A DNA stretch of 64,000 bases from the NCBI RefSeq assembly GCF_014191305.1, contig NZ_JACHWJ010000012.1, positions 33,165-97,164 on the forward strand, written 5' to 3'. The notes under the pieces are model-generated. The model saw only the letters and a program-made list of their open reading frames with translations. It ran no database searches and was not told the origin of the DNA. Positions 57,955 through 64,000 of the stretch are shown here, piece by piece. The DNA comes from Pseudoclavibacter helvolus. GTDB taxonomy: Bacteria > Actinomycetota > Actinomycetes > Actinomycetales > Microbacteriaceae. The number at the start of each line of letters is the position of its first letter. The first letter of the stretch is position 1. A program made the position numbers and the translations under genes.

Positions 57955-58476
57955 TTGAAGATGCGTTTCTACAAACTGGCTGTCGCTAGTGCGCTGCTCG
58001 TGGCCCTCTGTGGGTGCTCCTCCCCGCAAGAAGAGGTGGCACCCACAGGTAGCCCCACGAACAGTCCGAGTCCGACGGAATCGCAGATAGCTTCAGAAGC
58101 CCCCCAGGGCACATCCCCACCGTTGACCAAAGCCGAAGCCATAGATCAGTGCGGAGATGCGCTGTACTTCTGGTACCCGTTCGAGTGGGACGGGACTGGG
58201 GGGTGGAACGCACGCTTCAAGCCCGGTGAGTCCGAGGCCACTCCCGTCATGTCTGAGTGGAGAGTGGTGTTCGACTACGTCGGGGGCGACGAAGAGTCTT
58301 CAGAGGTCCTCATTGACGATGTGGCGCACGATGGTCGCGCAGCGACCTGGTGCGAAACGAACGGCGATGGAACGTATGACGTTGGCATTCTCGATGGACC
58401 CGAGATGCTAGGTGCCACTCTCCCGGAGCTGAAGCAGGTCATGTTCGACCGTTCCGGTGAGTACCTGAACGGTTAG
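57955..58476 (+). CDS. Lipoprotein, member of a local three-protein family
   Basis: A 173-residue lipoprotein with lipobox LCGC, a Ser/Pro/Thr-rich linker and a C-terminal domain beginning 'AEAIDQCGDALYFWYPFEWD', with a second Cys in TWCETNGDGTYDVGILDG. The same pattern (EAI-x2-C-x-DA..., later W/Y-C-x-x-NGD) is found in the proteins at 60081-60641 and 61372-61932. A TTG start at 57955, 6 nt after GGAGG, is better placed than the ATG at 57961. Function unknown. Confidence 0.75.
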   Translation: MKMRFYKLAVASALLVALCGCSSPQEEVAPTGSPTNSPSPTESQIASEAPQGTSPPLTKAEAIDQCGDALYFWYPFEWDGTGGWNARFKPGESEATPVMSEWRVVFDYVGGDEESSEVLIDDVAHDGRAATWCETNGDGTYDVGILDGPEMLGATLPELKQVMFDRSGEYLNG

Positions 58477-58799
58477 CGCGGGAAGTAGATCCGCACAACC
58501 TCGGACAGGCGCTTGTGGAACTTGCTCCAGTGAATCGATGCAAGCACCTCGTTGTAGTTGAGGGGCTGCGTGGCGTAGCTGCCGTAGAGAGCCACCGCCC
58601 GGGCCGTTGAAGGCCCCGGCACTCCGTCCACTGTGATGTCCGAGTACTCATCGGAGGCGTTGCAGGTGATCTGGATACCGCGAATGGTGTTCGCGCCCCA
58701 GATCCCGTCGACGGGACCGCTATACCGGTTGGCCTGCTTCAGGAGTGCCTGAATGTTGCTGCGGCTGGTTGCGTTAGAAGGCTGTGCCCAAACTGCCAT
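58473..58799 (-). CDS. Peptidoglycan-binding-like small protein
   Basis: A 108-residue protein with a PG-binding-like motif (SNIQALLKQANRYSGPVDGI, WGANTIRGIQ, VDGVPGPSTARAVALYG), like the repeats in the large lysin at 53570-55789. No signal peptide. AGGAG lies six nt before the ATG at 58799. It overlaps the upstream XRE gene by 26 bp and the convergent lipoprotein gene by 4 bp. It is probably a phage-derived wall-binding protein. Confidence 0.65.
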   Translation of the reverse strand: MAVWAQPSNATSRSNIQALLKQANRYSGPVDGIWGANTIRGIQITCNASDEYSDITVDGVPGPSTARAVALYGSYATQPLNYNEVLASIHWSKFHKRLSEVVRIYFPR

Positions 58800-59124
58800 G
58801 ATTTCTCCTAGTTGTGTGTTGTGGGTGAGGTGCACGTTCGTCACCAGGGAGTCCGACTGTCGGATATCCCGCGTGTTCGCGCGGCGCTGTCTTCGCTACC
58901 GGTCGATGGATTTCCACCAGATCGGTTATCGCGATACCCAGCCACGTTGCGATCACGCTGAGCTCGTTGAGGCTGATGTCGACGTCTCCGCTGAGCCGAC
59001 GAGCAGCAGCGCGCGGGGAGATTCGCAGTGCTGCTGCAAGGTCTCGGGTGGCGAGGTTTCGCCATCCCATCTCCGCGCGGATCGCTGCGACCACTTGGCC
59101 GCTGAACCCGCTCCCTGAACTCAT
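58774..59124 (-). CDS. XRE-family regulator
   Basis: A 116-residue protein with a Cro/C1 HTH (about residues 8-68: EMGWRNLATRDLAAALRISP, LNELSVIATWLGIAI) and a polar tail. ATG at 59124 has TAGAGT with a 6-nt gap upstream, so it is leaderless. It is divergent from a second HTH gene at 59237, giving a phage-like repressor/Cro arrangement around a 112-bp operator region. Confidence 0.75.
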   Translation of the reverse strand: MSSGSGFSGQVVAAIRAEMGWRNLATRDLAAALRISPRAAARRLSGDVDISLNELSVIATWLGIAITDLVEIHRPVAKTAPREHAGYPTVGLPGDERAPHPQHTTRRNHGSLGTAF

Positions 59125-59130
59125 GACATG

Positions 59131-59136
59131 ACTCTA
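59131..59136 (-). promoter_or_regulatory. -10 box of leaderless XRE gene
   Basis: TAGAGT on the minus strand ends 6 nt before the ATG at 59124. The rest of the 59125-59236 gap is AT-rich and contains the opposing promoter. Confidence 0.45.
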
Positions 59137-59236
59137 CATCTCATGAGACGCAGAAACGACGATATCAACCATCTAAAGGTAGTTTTGGGGTGTACAACCA
59201 ATTTTTATGGTCGTTTAGCGCCTCAGGAGGTACCAT

Positions 59237-59596
59237 GTGGTCATGGGAAGACCGAAGCAAGATGCCGCAGGAGTGTTCGCGCGGAGCCTGAGCCGCATCG
59301 TTCGCCGCGAGTTGGGCGACCGCAATATGTCGCGGTCGAAGTTGGCTGAGCTCATGGGTAAGAGTGAGCCGTATGTGCGGGCGCGCATCAACGACCAGAC
59401 TGACTTCACGCTCAACGACCTGGAGAACATCGCGCGCGCGTTCGACATCGCTCCCATCGAACTCTTACGGCATGCCGAGATTGAAGTGCCGAGCAACGTG
59501 ACGCAGCTCCGGACGCCCGACTGGACCGAGGCAGACGCTCGGAAGGTTGCGAAGGTCAGCTCCTCTGCTGAGGAGCTCGACCCGAACCGCGAGTAG
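59237..59596 (+). CDS. HTH regulator paired with ImmA/IrrE peptidase
   Basis: A 119-residue protein with an XRE-type HTH (about 28-75: SRSKLAELMGKSEPYVRARI, LNDLENIARAFDIAPIELL). GTG start at 59237, 6 nt after GGAGG; an ATG two codons later is possible. It is followed 31 bp downstream by an ImmA/IrrE-type metallopeptidase gene, the usual repressor-antirepressor pair of integrative elements (ImmR/ImmA), in which the peptidase cleaves the repressor. Confidence 0.8.
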   Translation: MVMGRPKQDAAGVFARSLSRIVRRELGDRNMSRSKLAELMGKSEPYVRARINDQTDFTLNDLENIARAFDIAPIELLRHAEIEVPSNVTQLRTPDWTEADARKVAKVSSSAEELDPNRE

Positions 59597-59627
59597 CAAT
59601 GTCGGTGGTTAGTGGGAGTGTGCGGTC

Positions 59628-60014
59628 ATGCCTGTTTTCACGCTCGCGAACCTGCTCGGCATCAACGTGTTCTGGCGCGATGACCTGCGTGATGCTGGCA
59701 ACTGGCACCCGAAGGAGAACGCCATCTCACTGCGGACGGGGCTCACAGAAAGCGAAACCCGCTCGGTCTTAGCGCACGAGATCGGTCATGCCGTTCTTGG
59801 CCACCATTGCGATGGGACTCGTGCAGAGCGGGAAGCTGACGAGTGGGCAGCGAATATGCTCCTCAGCGCGCGGATGGTGGCAGACTGCGCGAAGCGCTGG
59901 CCGGAGTCACCCGAAAAATGGTGCGATGAGCTGCAGGTCACGCCAGACATCCTGCGCGCCTGGATGGCACAGACGGAAAACTACGCACGAGCAAGTCAAC
60001 ATCTGCAGTCCTGA
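59628..60014 (+). CDS. ImmA/IrrE-family metallopeptidase
   Basis: A 128-residue zinc peptidase with HEIGH (His50, Glu51, His54) and the third-ligand helix EREADEWAANMLL. It probably cleaves the HTH protein encoded immediately upstream and thereby induces repressed genes in response to DNA damage or another cue. Length is short but complete for ImmA-type proteins. Same strand and spacing indicate an operon. Confidence 0.9.
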   Translation: MPVFTLANLLGINVFWRDDLRDAGNWHPKENAISLRTGLTESETRSVLAHEIGHAVLGHHCDGTRAEREADEWAANMLLSARMVADCAKRWPESPEKWCDELQVTPDILRAWMAQTENYARASQHLQS

Positions 60015-60080
60015 ACTTGGTGTCAGGCCTCGACTCCCCCGGTGCCGGCGTATCAGGTGGCCTGGGGAAGGTGTTTCAGA

Positions 60081-60641
60081 TCAGACGAGGCCTTCGAGCT
60101 TCCGGATCTCGTAGTCAGCAGCCTCGAACTGTGCCTTGAGGTCGCTCATCGTGACCCCGGTCTGGCTCGTGCCACCGACGAAGCCCACGTTGAAGGTGTC
60201 CCCGTTCTGTTCGCACCAAATATCGGCGTTATCGTCCGCGATGAGGGAGTCGACATACGGCACCACATCCGGATCGGTGTAGGGGTAGCCCGGGAAGTAG
60301 TCATAGTTCGCGCTCTGATTCTCGAACACGTACCGCGTGCCTTCGACTCGTACATTGTCGAGGTTGAATCGTCCGTTGAACATTCCATCGAGGTAGAAGT
60401 AGTACAGCGCGTCGCTGCACACGTTGATCGCCTCGGGGCTTCCAACCTCCGGCGTCACTTCTTCTTGTGCGACAGGATCCACGGTCGGGGAAGCAGGCGC
60501 CGATGGAGTTCCGGTCGTCTCTGCGGCCTGAGGGGAAGAAGTAGCTTCGCCGGAAGTGGTCGCATCGGTGCACCCGGTCGCCAGCGCGACCAGGGAAACC
60601 GTGACGAGGGTGCTCGTGACGAGGCGCGTGCGGAAGTTCAT
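60081..60641 (-). CDS. Lipoprotein, member of a local three-protein family
   Basis: A 186-residue lipoprotein (lipobox LATGC), Ser/Thr/Pro/Glu-rich linker and a C-terminal domain starting 'EAINVCSDALYYFYLDGMFN' with a second Cys in IWCEQNGDTFNVGFVGG and an acidic ending. It shares this layout with the proteins at 57955 and 61372. ATG at 60641 has TACAGT with a 7-nt gap; a GTG at 60650 is in frame but inside that interval. It is divergent from the ECF sigma gene. Confidence 0.75.
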   Translation of the reverse strand: MNFRTRLVTSTLVTVSLVALATGCTDATTSGEATSSPQAAETTGTPSAPASPTVDPVAQEEVTPEVGSPEAINVCSDALYYFYLDGMFNGRFNLDNVRVEGTRYVFENQSANYDYFPGYPYTDPDVVPYVDSLIADDNADIWCEQNGDTFNVGFVGGTSQTGVTMSDLKAQFEAADYEIRKLEGLV

Positions 60642-60648
60642 GGCGAAC

Positions 60649-60654
60649 ACTGTA
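60649..60654 (-). promoter_or_regulatory. -10 box of leaderless lipoprotein gene
   Basis: TACAGT on the minus strand ends 7 nt before the ATG at 60641. Confidence 0.4.
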
Positions 60655-60806
60655 CGCAGGTTCCACCCGCATTTTTCGCCCGGCAGGTTCGTCAGACATC
60701 AACGTCACCATGCCTAGAAGTGCCGCGCACTGAGGTGTTGCCGCTGCGGAGACACGCGGAAAAAAATTTGCGTGAACTCTTTTGCTCGTGAGGTGCAATA
60801 CATGTT

Positions 60807-61409
60807 GTGAGCACAGACAACGAGATCATCGCGCGTTCCCGGGCAGCCCCCGCTGCGTTCGCCGAGCTATATGAGCGACACCACCTACTTATCCATCGGT
60901 ACGTCGCGCGACGCACGAACAGCGCCATCGCCGACGACGTCATGTCCGAGACCTTCCTCGTGGCGTTCGAAGAGCGGGGCCGGTTCGACGCCGCGCGTGG
61001 GGAAGTGCGTTCCTGGTTGCTGGGGATTGCCACCACACTCCTGAAGAAGCACCGTCGAGTCGAGGCACAGGAGTGGCGTAACTTCACGGCCGTCGCCGCA
61101 TCAAGCGGCAATGCCTTTGATTCGATCGCTGACACGGATTCACGACTCGACGCAGACTCCCGGGTGCGAGGACTCAGCCAAGCGATTTTGGCGCTTTCAA
61201 GGGGTGATCGCGACGTCCTCCTGTTGTACGCCTGGGGCGATCTGGACTACGGCGGGGTCGCTCAAGCTCTTGGCATCCCGGTAGGGACAGTCCGATCGCG
61301 TCTTAACCGTGCTCGTCGACAACTGCAACGGGCAACTGAACGACAGACCAAAAACGAATCGAGGAGTGGCCATGGACAAGATCGACCAGCTACGTCGCGT
61401 GCGCGCTGA
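60807..61409 (+). CDS. ECF-family RNA polymerase sigma factor
   Basis: A 200-residue sigma-70-like protein with region 2 (FAELYERHHLLIHRYVARRT, ADDVMSETFLVAFEE, RSWLLGIA) and region 4 (LSRGDRDVLLLYAWGDLDYG, ALGIPVGTVRSRLNRARRQL). GTG start at 60807. The 3' end overlaps the next gene by 38 bp. The downstream membrane protein is probably its anti-sigma or sensor partner. Targets are unknown; the related lipoprotein genes beside it are candidates. Confidence 0.93.
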   Translation: MSTDNEIIARSRAAPAAFAELYERHHLLIHRYVARRTNSAIADDVMSETFLVAFEERGRFDAARGEVRSWLLGIATTLLKKHRRVEAQEWRNFTAVAASSGNAFDSIADTDSRLDADSRVRGLSQAILALSRGDRDVLLLYAWGDLDYGGVAQALGIPVGTVRSRLNRARRQLQRATERQTKNESRSGHGQDRPATSRAR

Positions 61410-61932
61410 CCAGCCAAACCCATCCGACGCAGCCGTGCAGGAAGGGCGACGCGCTCTTCATCAGCAGATTGCGAACGCCAAGCCGTTGAAGACCTCCTCA
61501 TCGAGCATCGTGCCGGGGTTCCGAACCCGGCTTGCCTGGACCTTCGGGGCTGTGGCAGTGACTGGGGCTGCAGCCGCTGCACTCATTGTCGCTGCAACGC
61601 TGTCGAATCAAGAAGTGGTTCCGGTTGTTGGCTCGACTGCTCAGCCGACGGTCTCGGCCAGCGAAGAGCAACCCGAGCTCACGGAAGCAGAAGCCATCGC
61701 AGGATGTGTCGATGCGTGGAAGCCCGCCCCGGGAGCCCTGCCGCAGGCGGAGTACGAGAGCTTGTACGTCAACGACAAGACGATCGCAAACGTCGTAGAC
61801 GGGGAGTGGCAGATCACACTCGTACCCACGCAACAGGTGGAGGCCGAGTGGAACTACTACTGCACTACAGACGGGAATGCCGTCAGTGCCTACACGAACG
61901 GCTACGAAACCTGGCCCACCTCTGGTTCTTGA
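61372..61932 (+). CDS. Membrane protein with lipoprotein-family external domain, putative anti-sigma
   Basis: A 186-residue protein: a cytoplasmic N-terminal segment of about 50 residues, one membrane helix (about 55-76), and an external domain containing 'TEAEAIAGCVDAWKPAPGAL' and YYCTTDGNAVSAYTNG, related to the C-terminal domains of the lipoproteins at 57955 and 60081. GAGGAG precedes the ATG. Overlap with the sigma gene and the cytoplasm-membrane-outside topology suit an anti-sigma factor, but no zinc-binding ASD motif (HxxxCxxC) is present. Confidence 0.75.
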   Translation: MDKIDQLRRVRADQPNPSDAAVQEGRRALHQQIANAKPLKTSSSSIVPGFRTRLAWTFGAVAVTGAAAAALIVAATLSNQEVVPVVGSTAQPTVSASEEQPELTEAEAIAGCVDAWKPAPGALPQAEYESLYVNDKTIANVVDGEWQITLVPTQQVEAEWNYYCTTDGNAVSAYTNGYETWPTSGS

Positions 61933-61975
61933 CCTCTGCTTGCTGACCAGCCTCGGCGTTCATCGTCGAGGCTGG

Positions 61976-62095
61976 CGTCTTGGAAGACATTATGTTTTCG
62001 AGACACAGCGGCGACTTGTCCGTGGCGTGCCCACTCCCCCGCGAGTCCAGGGCTCAGCTTGTCTCAAAAACTCGCCTCATCATAAATTGTCTTGG
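61976..62095. repeat. Imperfect inverted repeat upstream of resolvase, res-like
   Basis: GTTTTCGAGACA (61994 to 62005) and TGTCTCAAAAAC (62060-62071) are near-complementary arms; further out, TTGGAAGACA (left) and TTGTCTTGG (right) extend the symmetry. The segment lies directly upstream of the resolvase gene, where res sites are usually placed. Confidence 0.5.
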
Positions 62096-62134
62096 CAGTC
62101 ACGCCCCGAGGGGTTTCTGAGGCAAACTGTCCGA

Positions 62135-62734
62135 GTGAGACTCCTTGGCTATACCCGCGTCAGCACCGCGACTCAGGATGCGCAGCTTCAGTTGGACTCG
62201 CTCGTCGCTGTCGGCGTGCAGAAGCGCGACATCTTCGCCGATGTGACGTCTGGGAGCCGGACTGCGATTGAGCGCCCGGGCATGAAACGGCTGCTCGAGC
62301 ATGCGGAGGCCGGTGACACTCTCGTTGTGTGGCGCGTAGATCGTCTCGGGCGATCGCTCATCGACGTCCTCAACACCGTCAACCTCTTGCGGGAGCGCGG
62401 CATCAACGTGCGCTCCGTCTCCGACGGTATCGATCCGGCGACTTCAACGGGCCGGCTCATGTTGAACATGCTCGCCACCCTTGCCGAGTACGAGCGTGAG
62501 CTCATCGTTGAGCGTGTGAATGCTGGTATCGCCGCGGCACGTCAGAACGGTACGAAGTTTGGCCGGCCCCTCTCCGATCCTGTCCAGGTCGCAGAGAAGC
62601 TCCAGGTCGTAGTCGATGCGCGCAAGCGCGGTCGGACGGCGGAAGAAGCAGCTCGTCTCGTTGGATGGAGCCGCGCGACGTTCTATCGACATCAGAGAGC
62701 GAATGTGGTGGGCGAGCGCTCAAGCGTGGGGTGA
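62135..62734 (+). CDS. Serine recombinase (Tn3-type resolvase)
   Basis: A 199-residue resolvase with catalytic Ser in LGYTRVST (Ser10), active-site helix VDRLGRSLIDVLN, 'MLATLAEYERELIVERVNAG' and a C-terminal HTH (AEEAARLVGWSRATFYRH). GTG start at 62135; the frame is open far upstream but that part is not recombinase-like. No transposase gene of a Tn3 element is in the window. Inverted TGTCTC repeats upstream may be its res site. Confidence 0.93.
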   Translation: MRLLGYTRVSTATQDAQLQLDSLVAVGVQKRDIFADVTSGSRTAIERPGMKRLLEHAEAGDTLVVWRVDRLGRSLIDVLNTVNLLRERGINVRSVSDGIDPATSTGRLMLNMLATLAEYERELIVERVNAGIAAARQNGTKFGRPLSDPVQVAEKLQVVVDARKRGRTAEEAARLVGWSRATFYRHQRANVVGERSSVG

Positions 62735-62948
62735 GCTTGCGGGGCCAGTTGAAGCCGCGTATCTGCTCGAAACAACGCTTCAGGGATGGAGCTGGTAACG
62801 GAGGCAGCTCCGAGGGACAGAGGTAACTCCTTCACAGGGCACCAGCTGCTATTTGAGGGCTTCTGCACTTGAGCGAAGAACCGAACGCGCGCAGCCGAAT
62901 ACTGCCATCGGGGCCTCGTTGCGGCTGTGGACAGGCAAGAATGTGCAC

Positions 62949-63110
62949 ATGAGCTCACTTCTGCCAAATCTAGTCGACCTCCTCGCGGCACTACCCGACA
63001 CAGCTGCGCACACAGACGCACGGCAACTCGCCACCGCGGCAGCGCCTGCAGAGAATCTCGACGAACTTGACGCTGCGTTGTCCGAGATTGTGCGGAGCTG
63101 GTTGACGTGA
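62949..63110 (+). CDS. Small acidic protein paired with ATPase
   Basis: A 53-residue helical protein (NLVDLLAALPDTAAHTDARQ, ENLDELDAALSEIVRSWL). Its stop overlaps the GTG of the ATPase gene by 4 bp, so they are co-translated; this is the main evidence that it is real. No ribosome site is strong at 62949. It may be a small partner subunit of the ATPase. The 210 bp before it hold no other gene. Confidence 0.5.
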   Translation: MSSLLPNLVDLLAALPDTAAHTDARQLATAAAPAENLDELDAALSEIVRSWLT

Positions 63111-63721
63111 GTGCGCTTACATCGACTCGGATGGAATGGATAGAGATCCGGGGGTTTCGTGCGTTCGGTTCAGAGGTGCGACGATTGGACTTGAGCTCAA
63201 AATTGATCGTGGTTCACGCCGGCAATAGCCATGGCAAGACCAGCATGGCTGAAGCGGCGGAGTGGCTCATCACAGGCCGCAGTAGTCGACGCGACTTATT
63301 TGGCGGGGCTAAAGCGGAGTACAACGCGAGCCTCCGCAACGCTCACCTTCCTCCTGAAGATCCGGTGTGGGTAGCCGCGGGAATCCGAGATCGCGACGGC
63401 GTGCTGCGTACCGTGCGCCGAAGTTTGTTGGCTGACTTTGCCGCAGCTGCCGACTGCGCCTCCCAGCTCACTATCGACGGTCAGGTTGCAACGTCCTTGG
63501 CTTCGATAGGCATCGAAGCTGAGGACGCGCTCGCTGCGCCTGTCTTGCTTCAGCACACTCTTCGGTACGTGCTCTCTACTGAACCCAAGCAACGAGCCAC
63601 CTACTTTAAGGCGTTGTTGGCGCTGTCGGATCTTGACGTCTTGCGCGCTCGAGTGAAGGCGCAGGCAGTTGGGTTGGAGGATATCCGGCTCATCGCATTT
63701 GAGGGTGTAGGTGGTTCCTGA
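63107..63721 (+). pseudogene. SMC/RecF-like ATPase truncated by insertion element
   Basis: The first about 190 residues are the N-terminal part of an AAA_23/RecF/SMC-like ATPase: WIEIRGFRAFGSEVRRLDL, then Walker A HAGNSHGKTSMAEA (about residues 37-50), followed by 'LLQHTLRYVLSTEPKQRATYF', the Q-loop/lid region common to such proteins. At about 63685 the frame enters the end of an ISL3-type element and stops at 63721, so coiled coil, signature and Walker B parts are missing here. Related ATPases act in DNA repair and in phage defence with small partner genes. Confidence 0.75.
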
Positions 63722-64000
63722 ACCCGCCGGTTTCGAGGAGGCTCCGCGCGATGTAGTTCGCCAGGTTCCGGAACCCCAGGGCCGAGCCGCGGAGGTGTTC
63801 GAGGCGGCCATTGATGGCCTCGGTGGGACCGTTGCTGGTGCCGGGCCGGTCGAAGAACGCGAGGACGTCCGCGGCGCGCTGTTTTAGCGTGCGGCCGAGC
63901 TTGCGCAGCTCAACGAGCGCGGTCGGGACGCCGCTGACGAGCGAGTCGATCAGCGCCTGCATGGCCTTCTTCCCGAGTGCGCGGTCGGGTTCGCGGTAGG
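63687..64000 (-). mobile_element. ISL3-family insertion sequence, right part beyond window
   Basis: The element seems to begin with GGCTCATCGCATTTGAGGGT near 63687, just outside the transposase stop, and runs off the right edge. It interrupts the SMC/RecF-like ATPase gene. The other end and the target duplication cannot be seen. Confidence 0.7.
63690..64000 (-). CDS. ISL3-family transposase, C-terminal part
   Basis: About 103 residues are visible from the right edge to the stop at 63690. They contain the ISL3 C-terminal catalytic region: LAFFDRPGTSNGPTEAINGR (with the DDE Glu in the 'NGPTEAING' block) followed by 'LEHLRGSALGFRNLANYIAR' and SLLETGGFR. No frameshift is seen in this part. The N-terminal region with the first two catalytic Asp lies outside the window. 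Transcription runs toward the interrupted ATPase. Confidence 0.88.
   Translation of the reverse strand, partial: YREPDRALGKKAMQALIDSLVSGVPTALVELRKLGRTLKQRAADVLAFFDRPGTSNGPTEAINGRLEHLRGSALGFRNLANYIARSLLETGGFRNHLHPQMR

Noticed and set aside
60760..60806. ECF-type autoregulated promoter upstream of the sigma gene
   Set aside because: GTGAAC and CGTG elements are present, but their spacing is about 9 nt, too short for an ECF promoter.
1..64000. CRISPR arrays, rRNA and tRNA genes
   Set aside because: No regularly spaced direct repeats and no cloverleaf or rRNA-like stretches were seen by eye; a tRNA or Infernal scan would be needed to exclude short cases.

Overview
This is a high-GC window from an actinobacterium, most likely a Micrococcales member (Microbacteriaceae-like). 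The basis is strongly GC-biased codons, arsenate reductases of the mycothiol-dependent kind, an NrdH-type redoxin, a CmtR-type metal sensor, Rv2525c-like glycoside hydrolase folds, and many genes whose -10 box lies about 6 nt upstream of the start codon (leaderless mRNAs). There are no rRNA, tRNA or core housekeeping genes. The content is accessory: conjugation, metal resistance, recombinases and phage-like genes. A large plasmid or an integrated conjugative island fits best, but the sequence alone does not decide which.

Region 1 (1-18.0 kb) is a conjugation and maintenance module. The minus strand carries a type IV secretion core: VirD4-like coupling protein (cut by the left edge), VirB4-like ATPase, SCO6880-type protein, VirB6/TrbL-like membrane protein, VirB8-like protein, VirB2-like small protein and a degenerate P-loop protein. 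The plus strand carries an excisionase-like regulator, a lipoprotein, a VirB1/M23 wall hydrolase, a ParA-like ATPase, an FHA protein, a small DNA-binding protein and a primase-type replication protein. It ends with an SRAP protein lacking its catalytic Cys, an NrdH redoxin, small genes, a frameshifted gene and a BrnT/BrnA-like toxin-antitoxin pair.

Region 2 (18.1-29.6 kb) is an arsenic-phosphate island. It has acr3, two arsC genes, a thioredoxin reductase and an ArsO-like flavoprotein in one operon. Divergent to this lie a cysteine-free ArsR and an ArsR-ArsC fusion, followed by a receiver-less winged-helix regulator joined to pstSCAB, and a second arsR-arsC pair with real metal-site cysteines. 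High-affinity phosphate uptake together with arsenate reduction and arsenite export forms one arsenate-tolerance strategy. From 29.59 to 30.15 kb there is no credible gene, but there are three tandem units, each a promoter-like sequence followed by a hairpin and a strong terminator.

Region 3 (30.3-49.5 kb) is a chain of metal cassettes: cmtR-cadA-cadD-lspA-thioredoxin-fold (Cd/Pb/Zn); a recombinase trio (tyrosine integrase, XRE protein, six-zinc-ribbon recombinase-like protein) with a DUF3892 gene; merR with a BASS/ArsB-like transporter; arsR with a CDF exporter; copC and a copD-ctaG fusion; and a second leaderless cmtR heading an extracytoplasmic thiol-redox operon (tlpA, ccdA, dsbA-like, second lspA) that meets a VKOR gene tail to tail. 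A free-standing ctaG follows.

Region 4 (49.5-64.0 kb) is mixed accessory DNA: an M23 peptidase, lipoproteins, two serine resolvases, an IS3 relic, and a phage-style lysis cassette (amidase, DUF2746-like protein, holin-like protein, large DUF1906 lysin) without any virion genes. An XRE/ImmA-IrrE pair, an ECF sigma factor with a membrane protein related to two nearby lipoproteins, and a small gene plus an SMC/RecF-like ATPase truncated by an ISL3-family insertion complete the window.
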